Assembly: GCF_901709675.1 (NCBI RefSeq)
Contig: NC_051089.1
Location: 6,507,476 to 6,571,475 of the forward strand
From: Syngnathus acus
Lineage: Eukaryota > Chordata > Actinopteri > Syngnathiformes > Syngnathidae
Length of the DNA: 64,000 nt
Direction of reading: 5' to 3'
Shown here: positions 14,280-25,878 of the stretch, piece after piece
Position numbering within the stretch: the first letter of the stretch is position 1
Layout of the letters: each line of letters opens with the position of its first letter
Translations under genes and position numbers: made by a program
The notes under the pieces: generated by a model
The model's input: the letters and a program-made list of their open reading frames with translations, nothing else
Told to the model about the DNA's origin: nothing
The model's database searches: none

Positions 14280-17200
14280 GTTTGTTGTATTATTGCAATA
14301 ATGATCTATGATTTGAGTAACCAGCTAAACCACAGGTGTCAAACTCAAGGCCCGGGGGCCAGATACGGCCCGCCACATCATTTTATGTGGCCCGCGAAGA
14401 CAAATTGTGCATCAAATTCGTGTCATTACTAGAATTGCAAATTGTTTTCACTTTTAATAATATCTTTTTTTTTCTAAATATGTGACCAGTTTTTACTCGT
14501 CTGATTTGAAACGAGTTATTTTTCAGTTTGTTTTGTCGCTGTATATATAATATGAGGTGCTCATCCATTTACTTGGGTTTACAGTCATAATGGCCCTCCG
14601 AAAGAAGCTGGCCCGTGAAAAAGATGAGTTTGACACCCCTGAGCTAAACCATCGCTAGCGCTAATGTCATTGCTAACCTTACTCTTCAAAATGGGGTGCA
14701 GTGACTGACTAAAAATGTGCTTAAGTGGTGAATAAATGCTTTCAAGACTTGTAGCACATATTTTTATTCATTAGATTTTGATAAAGAATTTGAGTAAATG
14801 TCACAAAGAAATTGGCGGGGAAAAAGCAACGGTCAGGAAGGAGACACGCTAAAGGGAACAAGGATCTCTTGTGAGACAGATCCAAATGAAAGGAAGACTG
14901 AGGGCAGCATCAAAACAGGCCATTGCAACAAAGTACTTCAATGCCCAGAGAGAAGGCACAGCAACAAGTTAACATTATTTTTTTGTTATTTCTACATTTC
15001 ACATTGGCAAATCCCCTTGACAACACACCCTGATCCATCTTAGTGTCTCAAAATGATAGCTTAACACCACGGTCGGCAAACAGCACAGCCGAGACCCAGT
15101 TGGGCCGCCTCGATTGAGCACGGAGGTGGAAACAAACGGCGGCCGCAGACTGACTCTCCGCGTGTTTGTGTGCGATTGTTGTATTTTTAGACCAGAGCAG
15201 ATGCTGGTGTATCGAGTCTGATGTGATGTCATTGCCTCTTCCTTTGTCAGCTGAGTAGATCCCCACTCGCCTTCAAACGTCAAAGGAAGTCAGGCACGGG
15301 TGGGGGTGGGGCGGGGGGGGGCATGTCAGGGGTTATGCAACAAGCTCAGGGGGACAACAAACAAAAAGAGGAGAGCTCTGAGCAGTAAAAGAGGGGAAAT
15401 GGCGCTGAGAGAGACAGGGAGGATTGCATGTGAAAAGTGGAGGTAATAAATGAATGGGAGGGAGGTGTAGATTGGAAAGGGGAAGATGGATGGCAGAGGA
15501 GAGGGAAGGATGAGGGCAATGAAATGAGATGATGAGGAACCATAAAGATGGAGCCGCCACATTCTGTTCAAGTCAGCCTTTTTCACATTTATTTCAGAAT
15601 TCAAAATAGCTCGGCCATTTCACACGTGTCTGCAAGTAGTGGCTGGAGGCACGCAGTTGTTTTTACGTGCCGTCCATTAGGGGCGTGCGTCTCGGCACAA
15701 AAAGACGATATGATTCGAGGATTTTAAAACGTAACGATTCAATTTGGTTTGATTTTTTTTACAATTTGGACTGATGTGGTGCAGCCGTCCGTGGCTTTTG
15801 CCATTTTTATGAATATGCAAGCTTTGACATGTTTGTAACTATTGAGGTTGTTTCATGTACATGTTGTAAAAGCTTACATGTTGTTGCAATTTAAAAACAT
15901 GACAAAAGCCCTAATTTCAAAGTTAACTCAATTTAAAGAACCAACAAATTGTCATCAGCGTCAAAGCACTTTTTGTTTCCTAATGGCTCAACATATGACA
16001 CACCCAGCATTAATTGGGACATGGTGTCAGTATAATTAACTTAGATTTTGTCCATTGTCAATCGCACATGCCCTCATAATAGTAGTTGTGCGACTTTGTT
16101 TCAAATCCATTTGCTCTTCTCAAGTCCCGCTTTAGACAGAAGGCTTCGAATTGTGATGAGAGAGCGCCGAGTGACCTGAAACATTCACAAGAGAAGCACG
16201 CAACGTGACTGACTGACAGATGGACAGACAGCGTACCTTTAGGAGAGGAGAGACAGGTACACACATGAAGGATGGAAAGGTACACACACACACACTCGTT
16301 CACTTACTCACACAGTTTATTAAAGCATATAGTGCTAACGCTGAAAGGCTTTTGGCTTAATCGGCGCAATCGTAACTCTTCAAGGGCGTCAACGTAGTCT
16401 TTGACGGAAAGTGCACAGTTGTAGAGGAACTGTTTAACATCTTGTTTGATCATTTTGCTTCAAACATTAATTGGGAGTATATTTATACATGCTAGGCAAT
16501 TTCAAATGACACAGAAATGTAATATTTATTTATTTATTTATTTACTTACTTATGACGACAGGGAAGGTCTTTCCTGAAAATGATTAGACGTTGAATAATT
16601 TGGAATTTTAAGTTAAAAAATGGCGCAAAAGTGAAAAAATAATGCCGAACCAGATGAGAAGAAAACAAAGAGACAAAGTGGCTGATATGGGTACTGTATT
16701 ATATTTTCAGTAGGTTCTTTTCCCCCCTCTTAGTTAATGAAAAGAGCATTGGATGTTATTGCAGTCTTATCTCAAGAGCTCCTGCCTTCATCCCAATTTG
16801 ATGGGATTATTTCCCGCAGCGAGAAGGCCTCACATTTCTTTGAAGATACACAAAAACAAATTCACCCAAGGCCAGGATGCTATTGCTCATACGGCAAATG
16901 CAATATGTATTGTGCAATTCGACAAAATTGATATTGAAGGGGAACAAAGGAGCTTGTGCAGACCACAACTTTTTTATTGTCTGTTCAGCAATTTGTGTGT
17001 GTAAGCGATGCCGCCTACATGTGTGTCTACGCAACAACAAGCCTGTGCATACAAATAAATGAGAAAATTCATGAGAGAAAAGGCTCCCTCCCTGCACATT
17101 TTTACATAAGCACAACAAATGACACACTGATCGGATTAGTTTTGACCAAGATATTACTTTGAAGTTACAGCGGGGAGTCAGTACACACCTGCCACCACAT

Positions 17201-19808
17201 AAAGTACTTCCGATTAACCCCAAATAAAGTTTCGGCAGGCTTCAGTTCAGAATAGCAGTCGGTTCCAACCTTCGGGGGGAAAAAAAAGCCTGCTAGAACT
17301 CCTGAACTTTATTTGGGGTTAATCAGAGGCACTTTAAATTGCTGAAAGTTTTGTTTTTTGTTTTTTTTAATCATATGTGGATTTTCACAAAATTAAATTT
17401 TGTGGCAGCCTATGTATGTGTTACTGGGGATTTTTTTTTAGTGATAAAATAATTGATGCAATAATTAAAAAGATATTTATTGCTTTGAAGAATTGCTGCA
17501 TTGAAGTAATAACTACCTGAGGAAAAAGTCAGTATTATTTAAACATTTTAATATAAAAGTCTACAAAAACTCTGTTATTCAGACAAAAAAAATCATAAAA
17601 AATCAAATACTTAATTTGTGTTGGACAGCAACTACAAATCATTGTTTTTGATGTATTTTCTTGTGCGATCGAGTTTGTATGTGCCCTTAATCAACTTTTT
17701 ATTGGATTAATGTAATATTAATGACTGAGACGAGAGAAATAATGAAAGGGACAATATAAAATCGTTAACTTCCGTGTGCAAAGCTTGCCACAAACACATC
17801 TTATTGCTGGGGTTTGCGCTCTAACGCACACACACACACGCGCACACACACACATCATGACCTTTCTTAGACCCCCTGACGCTCTTGTACAAAAAGCAGC
17901 TTGGTAATTGCAAATATACTCTGAACAACATTAGCACATGTACACACTAACGAGCCATGGAACATACACACACACACACACACAGGCACGCACACAGAAA
18001 GAAGTGATATTCAGGGGAGTGAAATCTCCCCGAGGGAGGCAGATAAAATTAAATAGCGGACTGTAATATTGAGCGCCAGGTAGGAAAGGTCATTACGAGA
18101 CAAAAGTTGCTCTGGGGATTTCAGTGGCCAAAACAGAAGGTCATGTAAGTGACTGCGAGGCAGAGCCACTGAAGAATATTCTTCATCCAGCAAGTGTGAG
18201 TGTCTCGCTCATGATAACGGTCATCCTTTTTGAAAATGAGGAAAGCCTTGCATATTTTCCAGATATATTATTTGGTTTGGGGTCATAGCTGACCTGAAGC
18301 CAATGCGAGCTGACAGGATTCAAACCGGGGAACCTTTCAACTGTGAGTCAGATATGCTAATCACTAGGCCACTGTGCTGCTGATATCAGCAATGATTAGG
18401 TTAAATAAAAAATAAAAAAGTGGAGGAAAAAAATAAAAAAAAAAGGTATCCAGCTACTTTATCATCAGTTCAAAACGGCTTTAGTGACCTCCATGCACTT
18501 ATAGAAGTTTAAACTTTTATTAGACACTGTTCATGAATCATAACCCCAACACCACCCGGACTTTCAGTAATATAAAACGAAGATCTACTACCCGATGAAA
18601 ATCACGATGATAAAGACGCCGTAAAGTGGGCTAGCTGAACGAGGCACATCAGGTAGATGGCAGTAAACGGTAGAATGACTTAAAAGATGCCTTCCAGAAT
18701 GTCAATAAAATTGAATTAGATTGGATTCGGATTAGCAAACGTGATGTGCTAAAAATAGATTTATGAGTATGTATGAGTATTTATGATTTTAAACACTTCA
18801 TAAACCAAACTCGTATTCGGGGAAAATTAAAGGGGCACCACTTCAGGAAAACTCCTTAATACTGCACTAGAATTCAACTCCAAATATATTTTTGTCAAGC
18901 AATTCAGCAACTAGAATAAAGTTGACTGCCCCCATAAAATAACTGAATATTATCATTTATGTATTTTCCCCCCTTCTTTTTAATCTTCATTCTCTCACGT
19001 TCCTCTTTCATCACAGCTTGCCCACCTCGCAAACACCCACTCACTCCACTTGCAAAGATACTCAGAATAGACCATTTGATTGGCTCAAGTCCCATCACAA
19101 AGCACACAGTTTGTTTGTGTATTTCCTGTATGCTTGCATTTAATGTAAATGATTACATTTGGTCAAAATATTGTACTGGGCCTCTATCAAAAGGTGACTA
19201 GAGTGAGGAATTCTGTATTGATGCTCCCTGGACTAGTTGCCTGATATCAGACGGGATAGGCCCAGTTCACCTGTGACCCAAAAGAGGACAAGCGGTGTTG
19301 CAAATGGAGGGAACCTGACTCATGCGAAAAAAAATTGCAAGAAAAAAAACCTAGCACTAAGCAACCTACACTGATTTTTAACAACATGGCTTTGTGGTCG
19401 GGGTTAAGGGAAAAGGAGTGACATTTCTGCAGAATCATACATGCACTAATATGGATTTTCACATTTGAAAGTGAAGATGAGGCAAAAGACGGCAGGTCTG
19501 CGGAACCTCCGGGACTTTATTGACAACCAAATTATGGTTGAAGTGGAAGAAAAAGCCAAAGCAGCAGAAAACACAACAAGCTCACCTTGCCTGTCTTAGC
19601 ATTTGTGTCACTATTGTGAAGCACTTCTCATGTACTTTGTATTATTAACACAAGAAGAAGAGATACAATTAACTGATGGATTAAGATGCCTATGCTCCAT
19701 CGTTAGTGAGGGCAAAATTCCGTATGAAGCAGAACACAGCCACATATTGAACAATGTTGTCGTTCTTTGCACGTGTGTGTATATATAAACTCACCCAGCA
19801 TTAGCCAT
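813..19808 (-). CDS. tmem266: Transmembrane protein 266 (voltage-sensor-like), N-terminal 314 codons
   Basis: Coding exons in transcript order: 19795-19808, 13466-13657, 5756-5910, 5241-5314, 3794-3850, 3413-3551, 1875-1990, 813-1008. All junctions are GT-AG and the phases agree across every join. The protein begins MANAGDVGTAALSDLEV. Residues about 88-114 form hydrophobic S1, 127-145 S2 (FASIIHWISLIILSLFFSE), then S3 (VFDGAVIVLSLAPM), and S4 with regularly spaced basic residues (LRIWRVKRIID). A cytoplasmic coiled coil follows (EEQLERLTQICQEQAFEIRQLRAHLAQQ). This is the architecture of TMEM266/HVRP1, a relative of the Hv1 proton channel sensor domain that is not known to conduct by itself. 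Human TMEM266 is about 530 residues, so the poorly conserved C-terminal part lies beyond the left edge. The exon at 5241 starts at 5314 rather than at the nearer AG, because only that keeps frame and gives the conserved LLQF..AFQFA stretch. Similarity was judged from memory of the family. Confidence 0.92.
1009..5240 (-). other. tmem266 introns between coiled-coil and S2 exons
   Basis: The non-exonic parts (1009-1874, 1991-3412, 3551-3793, 3851-5240) are AT-rich intron. They include an 18-base G run at about 3631-3648, short A and T runs, and a CTCF-like core CCACTAGATGGCAGC at 2196-2210. No other gene is supported on either strand. Confidence 0.55.
6430..6712. mobile_element. hAT-type MITE remnant
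   Basis: Degenerate terminal inverted repeats are visible: GTTGCAACTG..TTAATTG near 6432 and TTAGTTGCAGCCC at its other end, about 6700-6712. The interior is AT-rich with repeated AATAATCAATAATTAG-like blocks. This is the layout of the common vertebrate GGGCTGCAACTAA elements. No clear target duplication was found. Confidence 0.45.
8271..8337. repeat. TTTA-type microsatellite
   Basis: Tandem TTTA units interrupted by TATC variants are directly visible inside a tmem266 intron. Confidence 0.85.
14237..14276. repeat. (TA)n microsatellite
   Basis: About twenty uninterrupted TA dinucleotides lie in a tmem266 intron. Confidence 0.9.
14333..14641. mobile_element. Non-autonomous hAT-like MITE, copy A
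   Basis: The element begins CAGGTGTCAAACTC and ends GAGTTTGACACCCCTG, which are inverted terminal repeats. The 10-base sequence agctaaacca sits immediately on both outer sides (14323-14332 and 14642-14651), covering an 8-bp hAT-type target duplication. The interior is non-coding, with GGCCCG-type blocks near each end. A second, more diverged copy lies at about 51696-52009. Confidence 0.8.
17199..17336. repeat. Inverted repeat, potential hairpin
   Basis: A 20-base core at 17212-17231 is the exact reverse complement of 17305-17324. Partial pairing extends outward (TAAAGT against ACTTTA) and inward (CAGGCT against AGCCTG), giving a stem-loop with about a 70-base spacer. It could be a MITE end pair or a structured RNA; nothing else identifies it. 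Confidence 0.7.
17826..17985. repeat. CA-rich microsatellites
   Basis: Two CA runs (about 17826-17854, with CG interruptions, and about 17967-17985) are separated by ordinary intron sequence. Confidence 0.8.
18298..18384 (+). repeat. Fragment of a dispersed fish repeat
   Basis: The stretch containing ACAGGATTCAAACCGGGGA and CTAATCACTAGGCCACTGTG matches the familiar tail of a dispersed fish repeat, by memory. It looks tRNA-like on first sight but cannot fold as a tRNA. Confidence 0.45.
19249..19303 (+). repeat. Fragment of a dispersed fish repeat
   Basis: The blocks GATAGGCCCAGTTCACCTG and GAGGACAAGCGGT resemble the same family as the longer copies at 40934-41080 and 54488-54606. Confidence 0.45.
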
Positions 19809-19813
19809 GTCGT
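19795..19813 (-). CDS. tmem266: tmem266 first coding exon (14 coding bases)
   Basis: On the minus strand a pyrimidine-rich acceptor ending in CACCAG at 19814 onward is followed by 5 untranslated bases, then ATG GCT AAT GCT GG, then a strong GTGAGT donor. The two leftover bases join the G that opens the exon at 13657 to give MANAG-DVGTAALSDLEV in frame. No other start codon fits the required phase in the sequence immediately upstream of 13657. This is inferred from splice signals alone and is the least certain part of the gene model. Confidence 0.65.
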
Positions 19814-20686
19814 CTGGTGAGAGGGAGGAGAGATGTGTAATTCTTATTGCCACTTTCCACTCGTCCGTCCTTCTCTTGTAATTCACCGCCTATATGCTGC
19901 TGCTTTCATGGTGAACCTATTGGGCAGAATACATTGAGAGTGATGAGTGACAGACACAAAAAAAAGTATTTGTACAGGGGAAGTTGACGTGGCAGTGGGA
20001 AGCAACAAACACATAGCGATGGATGAGATGAGCCTTAGGCTACACTGCCAACATTCAACGTGTTGTAGTGGTTTAGCTTCACCTACATGATCTAATGAGA
20101 TCCAATGCAGCAGTAAGTGCATCACACTTGTAAATATAATCAAGTCAGTCATTTCACAATGTGGATGAATTTGTTGAGTTTTTGTGTGTTTAAAAAAAAA
20201 AAAAATAGGACTGAAGGTATTTTTGTACAAATGTGGTTGTAGTGGTATACAACTGCAAGCTATTTTCCCTTTATTTGATTACATTAAAAAAAATGTACAT
20301 ATTAATCGAATAAACATTTACAAAATGTAAAATTGTAGTTTTTTATTATATAGTTTTGGTGCGTTATAAATGAGGGTTATTAAGAGAAAAACTACAATAT
20401 TAAAACGGCAGTATTGTTAAATTAATTCCTCTCTGACAAGAGCAATTTAAAACGTTTGTTTTTTAGGATACGCTGAGGCGTGCTACTTAAGTTTCTGGTT
20501 GGGAACAAAGTAACAAGTAACATTTTCAACGACGCCAACATTTTGTGTCAAAACTTTTGACGACTCTTCATCACTTCCCGCTTGAGTGTGCGAGCGCGTT
20601 CAGGTGGGAAAAGTATTTTGTGAGCTGCCAAAAAAAAACCTAATGAAAATGGAATTTATGGAAGGAAAAAGAGCTACTTCGCCTAC

Positions 20687-21100
20687 CTGAGTGGGACTCA
20701 CATGGCCGAAGAGTAAAAGCTCCCCCCGAGTAAACCTCAAGCGCGACACGCTTCGTGGCCCGGCATCGTAGTAGCAGCTGCTGCACTCCGGTTCGGTACC
20801 ACCGCCACCATCAAAACCGGAGCCATGAGCTGACGCCGCCGATCGGCGGAGGGCTTCCCCGGCGAGCTCAGCGGGAGTCCCGCAGAGGAGGAGGAGGGAG
20901 CGAGTACGAGGAGCTGTCCGAGTCCTGAAGCGGGTATCCAGCTTCCTTCCACGGTAGCAATGTGGACGAATTCTCAGCTCAACGGCGTAAGAAAGCAATT
21001 CGCCGATGATTCGGGTGACATTTGCATCGCTCCAGTCACGACGTGTAAAAAAAAAAAATGGATGAGGGCTCGCCAAGCATGCAATGAGCTTCCCTCACGA
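20687..21100 (-). promoter_or_regulatory. tmem266: Probable tmem266 promoter and untranslated first exon
   Basis: A GC- and CpG-rich patch (about 20,730-20,960) lies upstream of the first coding exon. It ends at a good donor (ACTCAG|GTAGGC on the minus strand, exon edge 20687), with a second possible donor (CAT|GTGAGT) just upstream of it on the transcript. An open frame of about 158 codons runs through it but is out of frame with the spliced start codon, so it is read here as 5' UTR. The transcription start is not resolved. Confidence 0.45.
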
Positions 21101-21389
21101 TCGTCAATTGTGGAGAGCCACGAATGTTTTTATTAGCTTTACGCCCGCTAGGTCCGTTGTCGAGAGCGTTTTTATGGTTTCCAAAAATAAAGATACTATG
21201 GGAGTGAAGGGGTTGTCTTCGCGGCAATTGGCTTAAGCGTTTGTCACTCATCGGGATTAGCCAGCCGATGGTTAGCGCGCACATCAATCAATGGATGCTG
21301 ACCATGTTAGACGCTCGTTGCACAGCGTGGGAGCTGAAAAACACACAAGTACGTAAACGGCTCACGATTCGTTTTGTTTGATGTCTTCA

Positions 21390-22638
21390 TTTATTTGATT
21401 TGGGCAGATAGAATGAAGATCTGATTTTGGCACATTGGGTAAGAAAAGTGCACTTGTCACCCAGACGAAAATAATTATCACCCAAAAAAACAAAAAACAA
21501 ACTACATTACATACATTCAAAGAAAACTATACTCACCTATTATCTGTTGAGAGTTAGTACAAGAAGATGACATATGATGAACATTTGTGGGCTTAATGTA
21601 TATTTTCCTAAAGTTTTTCTATGGTTTAACTTGCATAACGGGCTGTCCACCTTTTTCTGTTGCAGCGCTTGTACTTGATCTCAAATTTTAAAAAAAGGGG
21701 CAGTATTCTAAAGCAAAAATATTTGAACTCTTCAAACAAAACACAGAAGGATTCATATTAAATATCAATATTTACACCACAATGCAACATACATGTGGAA
21801 ATTGCACCTTGACCACAGCCAAAGTCAACATTGAAAACTGGAAGGCTGTCAAATTTGAGAGTACCAAAACATTTGCCAATCACTATTCAGTAAGTTCCGG
21901 TCTCCACTTAAGATAGAAAAACAAAGCCTAAATGCCGTGCCAGGTGGCGATGACCTTGACACCCAACAATGAAAGGGCAACGGTATTACATTTCTTAAGT
22001 ATTCCCCCCAGAGAACTTTGTCAAGATTTGGCATAACAGTTGGGGAAGATTCCTTTCTGTTTTCATTCCATTAAAGGCATGCTTGAATGCATTTAGTATG
22101 GAAGAAGTGAAAGGTCTTCAAATGCTTTAACAGAACTAAAACAGGTACAGTGTCGCCCCCTCCCACCAAAAAAAAAAAAAAGTCATGTCAACTTTACCGC
22201 TGTTCAGTATGAAAGGAAATGATGACGAAAAATAGCTTCTTTTTTTTTTTTTAACGGCAGTGTAAAGCTTCACCAAAGCTCTACGATGTGCTTGTGCACA
22301 TATTGGGCATGTGTCTGAATACTTTTGCTCACATTGTGTAGCAAAAGTGCCCTAGCTTTTCAAAATGAAAGTGACATCTACTTGTACAGGAAGAAAAAGT
22401 GCCTTTGCCAGAAACTTTTTAACAATAGCGCAGGGTGCAAAACCCTATAAGGTGACCCAAAATCCGCCTGAAACATTTATGTTTGACAAGACTGCTACAT
22501 CACAGTAGGATACGATAAAAGATGACGCGTGTTATCCTATTGTAACTATTAAGAGAGACGCAAACGGCTGGCCGAAGAATGACTCCAATGCGTGCCTGCT
22601 CAATTCCTGTTAGTCAAATGGTAGTGAATTTGTAGCCA
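21390..22638 (-). other. fbxo22: Probable fbxo22 3' UTR
   Basis: Sequence downstream of the TGA is AT-rich and free of exons. A minus-strand AATAAA (plus-strand tttatt at 21390-21395) is a candidate poly(A) signal, only about 300 bases from the putative tmem266 first exon. Nearer signals cannot be excluded. Confidence 0.4.
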
Positions 22639-25600
22639 TCAACCCAGATGGACCAGCGTCATGACCGTGGTGTACTCGTGCTGAAGACAATCCGCGTCGG
22701 AGTCGCACAGTGTGTAGTCATCTTTGACGATGCGATCGCAGCCGATTTCACCGTTGCCGAAAAGGCCGAACAGCGGAACTCCGGGGAAGACCTTGTGGAA
22801 GGCGTCAGCCTCCACATTGTTCTGGTTGTTATAGTAATTGTGCCCTCGGCCTACGCACGCAAACATGAAGCCCAGAGTGTTCCTCTCTGGGATTTTGGCG
22901 GCTTTCAGCCTGCGGATGGTGTCTTCGGCCGCTTTGGGATTGCTAACTTCCTGGTCCAGGAGCACCGAGGCGCCCTGCACTTTGGGGCCGCTCAGGGCCA
23001 GGCCCACCACACCATACGCACCCCGGCTACAACTGCAAAGAGCAACAATGTTGTCAAAGATGGAAAAGTACAATGCTCCTGCTTGAGGTTTCAAACGTGA
23101 TGCTAGTCAATCCAATATCGATTAACCAACATCATTTTTACAATAGTCCAATAGTTCACAGTCCTGAAGTGTCCAAGCTGTCACCCCATCACATTCAGAT
23201 CCGCTAACAAACGCGCCCTGTTGCGTAAATACACACACCCTGCCTTTACATGAGCAAACAGTGCACGCACCGAAATCTGCTTTGTGTTTCTTACCAGAGG
23301 CTAGCGGGAAAGACACTTTCTACTATTCCCCCTGCGATCAGAGCTTTGCTCTTAGCCAGAGGCGTCAGGATTTGGCCAAGGAAATGGGCTCCTCCAGGTT
23401 TATACGCCTCATAGACAAACAGCAACACAACTCTCAACTCTGGGTTGTCAATGAGTCCTAAAGAAGCCCATGGAAAAAAAGAAATCAATACACTTCATGG
23501 AACATTGTATCCTTTTATAAGAGTCACCATGAAGGAACAGTATCTCACTGTGTTGTAGTGAGCATGTGCATGCGTATTGTTAAAATGTCAACCATGTTGT
23601 TTAACTCGTATTGTGATCTTTATTAACACTGCTACACTCACCAGCTTCTTTCAGCGCGCTCTGAGAGAGGGACTTCTTGCAGAAGTGAAACGGTCTGATG
23701 TGGACGCCTTCCATGCTTGGGAACATGATGGCAAAGCCGGCCTCTCCTTCCTGATATTCCTTCGGAGGACTGGAGCGAGAGCCACTGGGAGTTACTGTAA
23801 ATAAACATGCGCACAAATAAATATACCATACATTAAAGGCACCCTCTTGGTGATGACCATATTTTGTTGACGTGCGAAAGGACACGTACATTGCAGAAAA
23901 GATTTCACACGCGCATGTCTTATTTCTCCCACATGCGCCACTCTGGGGATCATTTCTCAATGGGCTGCAGTCCATAACCAACATGCATAAATTACTTGTA
24001 CTTCAGGCTACAAGAAAACCCATTACATGTCATCCCAGCCTTCATACATCGCCATACATAATCTAATCACAGATTTTCTCTGATTGAATTAGAGCCACGG
24101 CGACCCCACGCTGACCCCACCCCCTGGCAGCAATATCACCAATAAATGAGTGTTATGGTAAACAGCCAGGGCCCGCCATTAGGCCTGATCGACGGCGGAG
24201 GCCTGACAAGCCATCATCCCCGCCAAGGAGAGCCCGCCTGATGGAGAGTCACTTCTCCGCAGGGTTGTGATTATGTGGAGAAATGGCGAGCGTGGGGCGC
24301 CGCAGACGGGCCATCTATCAGGGGAGGGGGTGGGGGGCCGGAAGCAGGCAGGGAGGTGCCAGCCCCCCTTCTGACTCGGCACGGGCGGCGTGGATTAATG
24401 CCGAGGTTGTCTGCGGAAAAACGGGCGATCCTTCTTCTCAAGTTGCTTGCAAGGTGTTGTGCATTATTCCAGCGCGGAATTTGTACGTCCTTTCTCTGCT
24501 GCCCGCAGTAGCCAAGGAATTCCCACTGGTGTTTATCTTGCTTTGTTTTTTTGATTGGGCATGTGGACACAAATGCTGGTACCCAAGTTGTATTTTTTGG
24601 CATGGGCACAAAACTCTCACTATTAACAAGCAACCATGCCAGCTAGCCGGCTAAGGTTTTTCCTAAATAACAAGAGGGCATAAATAATGATGTGCATCAA
24701 ATTCTGAATAGTAAAAGGTGACCATGACTGTTAATTGATTGAACTTTTATTTTGGTTTCAGAAACTAATAGAAATAATGCGGGGGAACTGACAGTGCACA
24801 GCGAAGTCTGCCTAGCAACAAGCGACTATACCCGTCAACCGACTTGACTATTTATTTAAGTTGTGTAATGCAGGGGCGGCAGCAAATTATCATGCCTGCT
24901 AGTTGGCCTGACTAAGTTGAATTTGAAAGCAAGTATGGTGGTTGGCATCTCTAGAACAAAAAGAAGCAAACTTACAGACAATTCCTGGTGCAGCAATGCC
25001 CATGATATCACAATTCTTTGGGAAGACCCGACTGAGCTCCTCAACTAGACTGTGGCGGCTCCTCTTTGCTTTGAGAAAAAGAGGACTGCTTAGATCTGGA
25101 ACAGATTTATCAAGCATGCAACAAAACACTGTTGTAATACTGAATACAAACATTTTTTCTGTCTGTAACAGTAACCTGGAACTTTGACAGCCTCGTGGTC
25201 CATCATCGTGAGAACCATTTTGGGCAGAAGAAACACTTTCTGTAAAAACATAAGCAATGTTTGAAACAATGTTTGACTGAAATAAAACACATTTTTATTT
25301 CAATTACAAAACAAAAGCCTTATCAAGTGTCTGTATTTGCTATCAACTTCACTGTAAGCCCACTGTAGCTAATATTGTGTGTGCTTGTCTTTACCTCCAC
25401 CTCCTCTGTCAGACTGCTGCAGAGGGCATTAACCTCCGTGGTGGACGGCCCACAGACCGACACCCAAGTAAGCTGCTGCTGTGTTCTAAGCACTCGTCGG
25501 GCACAGTTGCTCCATAGCCTGCATACACTTTGGAAATGAATCACACGAACATATGGTTAGCATTGTTAGCGGGGGGAAGCACTGCTGACAAGTGCCTGTT

Positions 25601-25878
25601 TAGAAAAAAACCAAAAAAAATTCGTGTAAAATAGACACCAGCAAAATAACGTCATGTTTTAAGTCATAGTTACACTTTCACTTCCCATAAACAGCCATGT
25701 TGAGCGCCTGAGGAGTTTGCTACTTGGGCAAGAAAACGTTCCCCTACCTTGCGATTCGTAGTAGAGATTTGGTCGGAACGAAAGTAAGAATTCGCTCAAC
25801 GACCTCCACAACGTTGCTCAGTACATAAGTTGCCTTGTTATCCGACGGAGAGACGTCGAAAGCAGGATTATCATCCAT
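22639..25878 (-). CDS. fbxo22: F-box only protein 22
   Basis: Exons in transcript order: 25748-25878, 25395-25518, 25176-25239, 24976-25095, 23642-23794, 23295-23457, 22639-23032. They give 382 codons plus TGA, close to the roughly 400 of human FBXO22. Residues 15-65 ([21 protein letters not shown]) are the F-box that binds SKP1. The remainder is the FIST-C substrate domain, with GESDF-like motif [24 protein letters not shown], and the C-terminal signature [17 protein letters not shown] and [19 protein letters not shown]22 is the substrate receptor of an SCF E3 ligase that in mammals targets KDM4 demethylases, BACH1 and methylated p53. The exon at 24976 was extended to 25095 because only the acceptor TTCCAG|ATC keeps frame. 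The start ATG (25876-25878) opens [14 protein letters not shown], directly before the F-box. Confidence 0.95.
23795..24975 (-). other. fbxo22 intron
   Basis: The largest fbxo22 intron. It has a GC-rich part (24,090-24,420) with open frames on both strands that match no family and lack flanking splice logic. No other feature is recognised. Confidence 0.55.

Larger units (their letters stand above)
13658..19794 (-). other. First large tmem266 intron
   Basis: A 6.1-kb intron. Contents: an AT dinucleotide run (14237-14276), a hAT-like MITE (14333-14641), a 20-bp perfect inverted repeat (17212-17324), CA-rich microsatellites (about 17826-17854 and 17967-17985), and fragments of dispersed fish repeats near 18298-18384 and 19249-19303. 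The sequence at 15690-15745 resembles a decayed hAT end. No coding exon was found between the first and second coding exons. Confidence 0.55.

Noticed and set aside
18298-18384. Possible tRNA gene or pseudogene
   Set aside because: The GATTCAAACC box is suggestive, but acceptor and anticodon stems do not form, and the flanking words match a dispersed fish repeat.
20600-21076. 158-codon minus-strand open frame as a separate gene
   Set aside because: Low-complexity GC-rich translation with no family resemblance. It coincides with the probable tmem266 first exon and is out of frame with the spliced start.
20600-22640. nrg4 between fbxo22 and tmem266
   Set aside because: Expected from human gene order, but no EGF-like cysteine pattern was seen on either strand.
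22648-23100. 150-codon plus-strand open frame
   Set aside because: It is the antisense shadow of the last fbxo22 exon, whose minus-strand frame encodes the conserved FIST-C signature.
24976-25085. Acceptor at AAGCAG for fbxo22 exon 4
   Set aside because: It gives the wrong frame; the acceptor TTCCAG ten bases upstream on the transcript restores the conserved reading frame.
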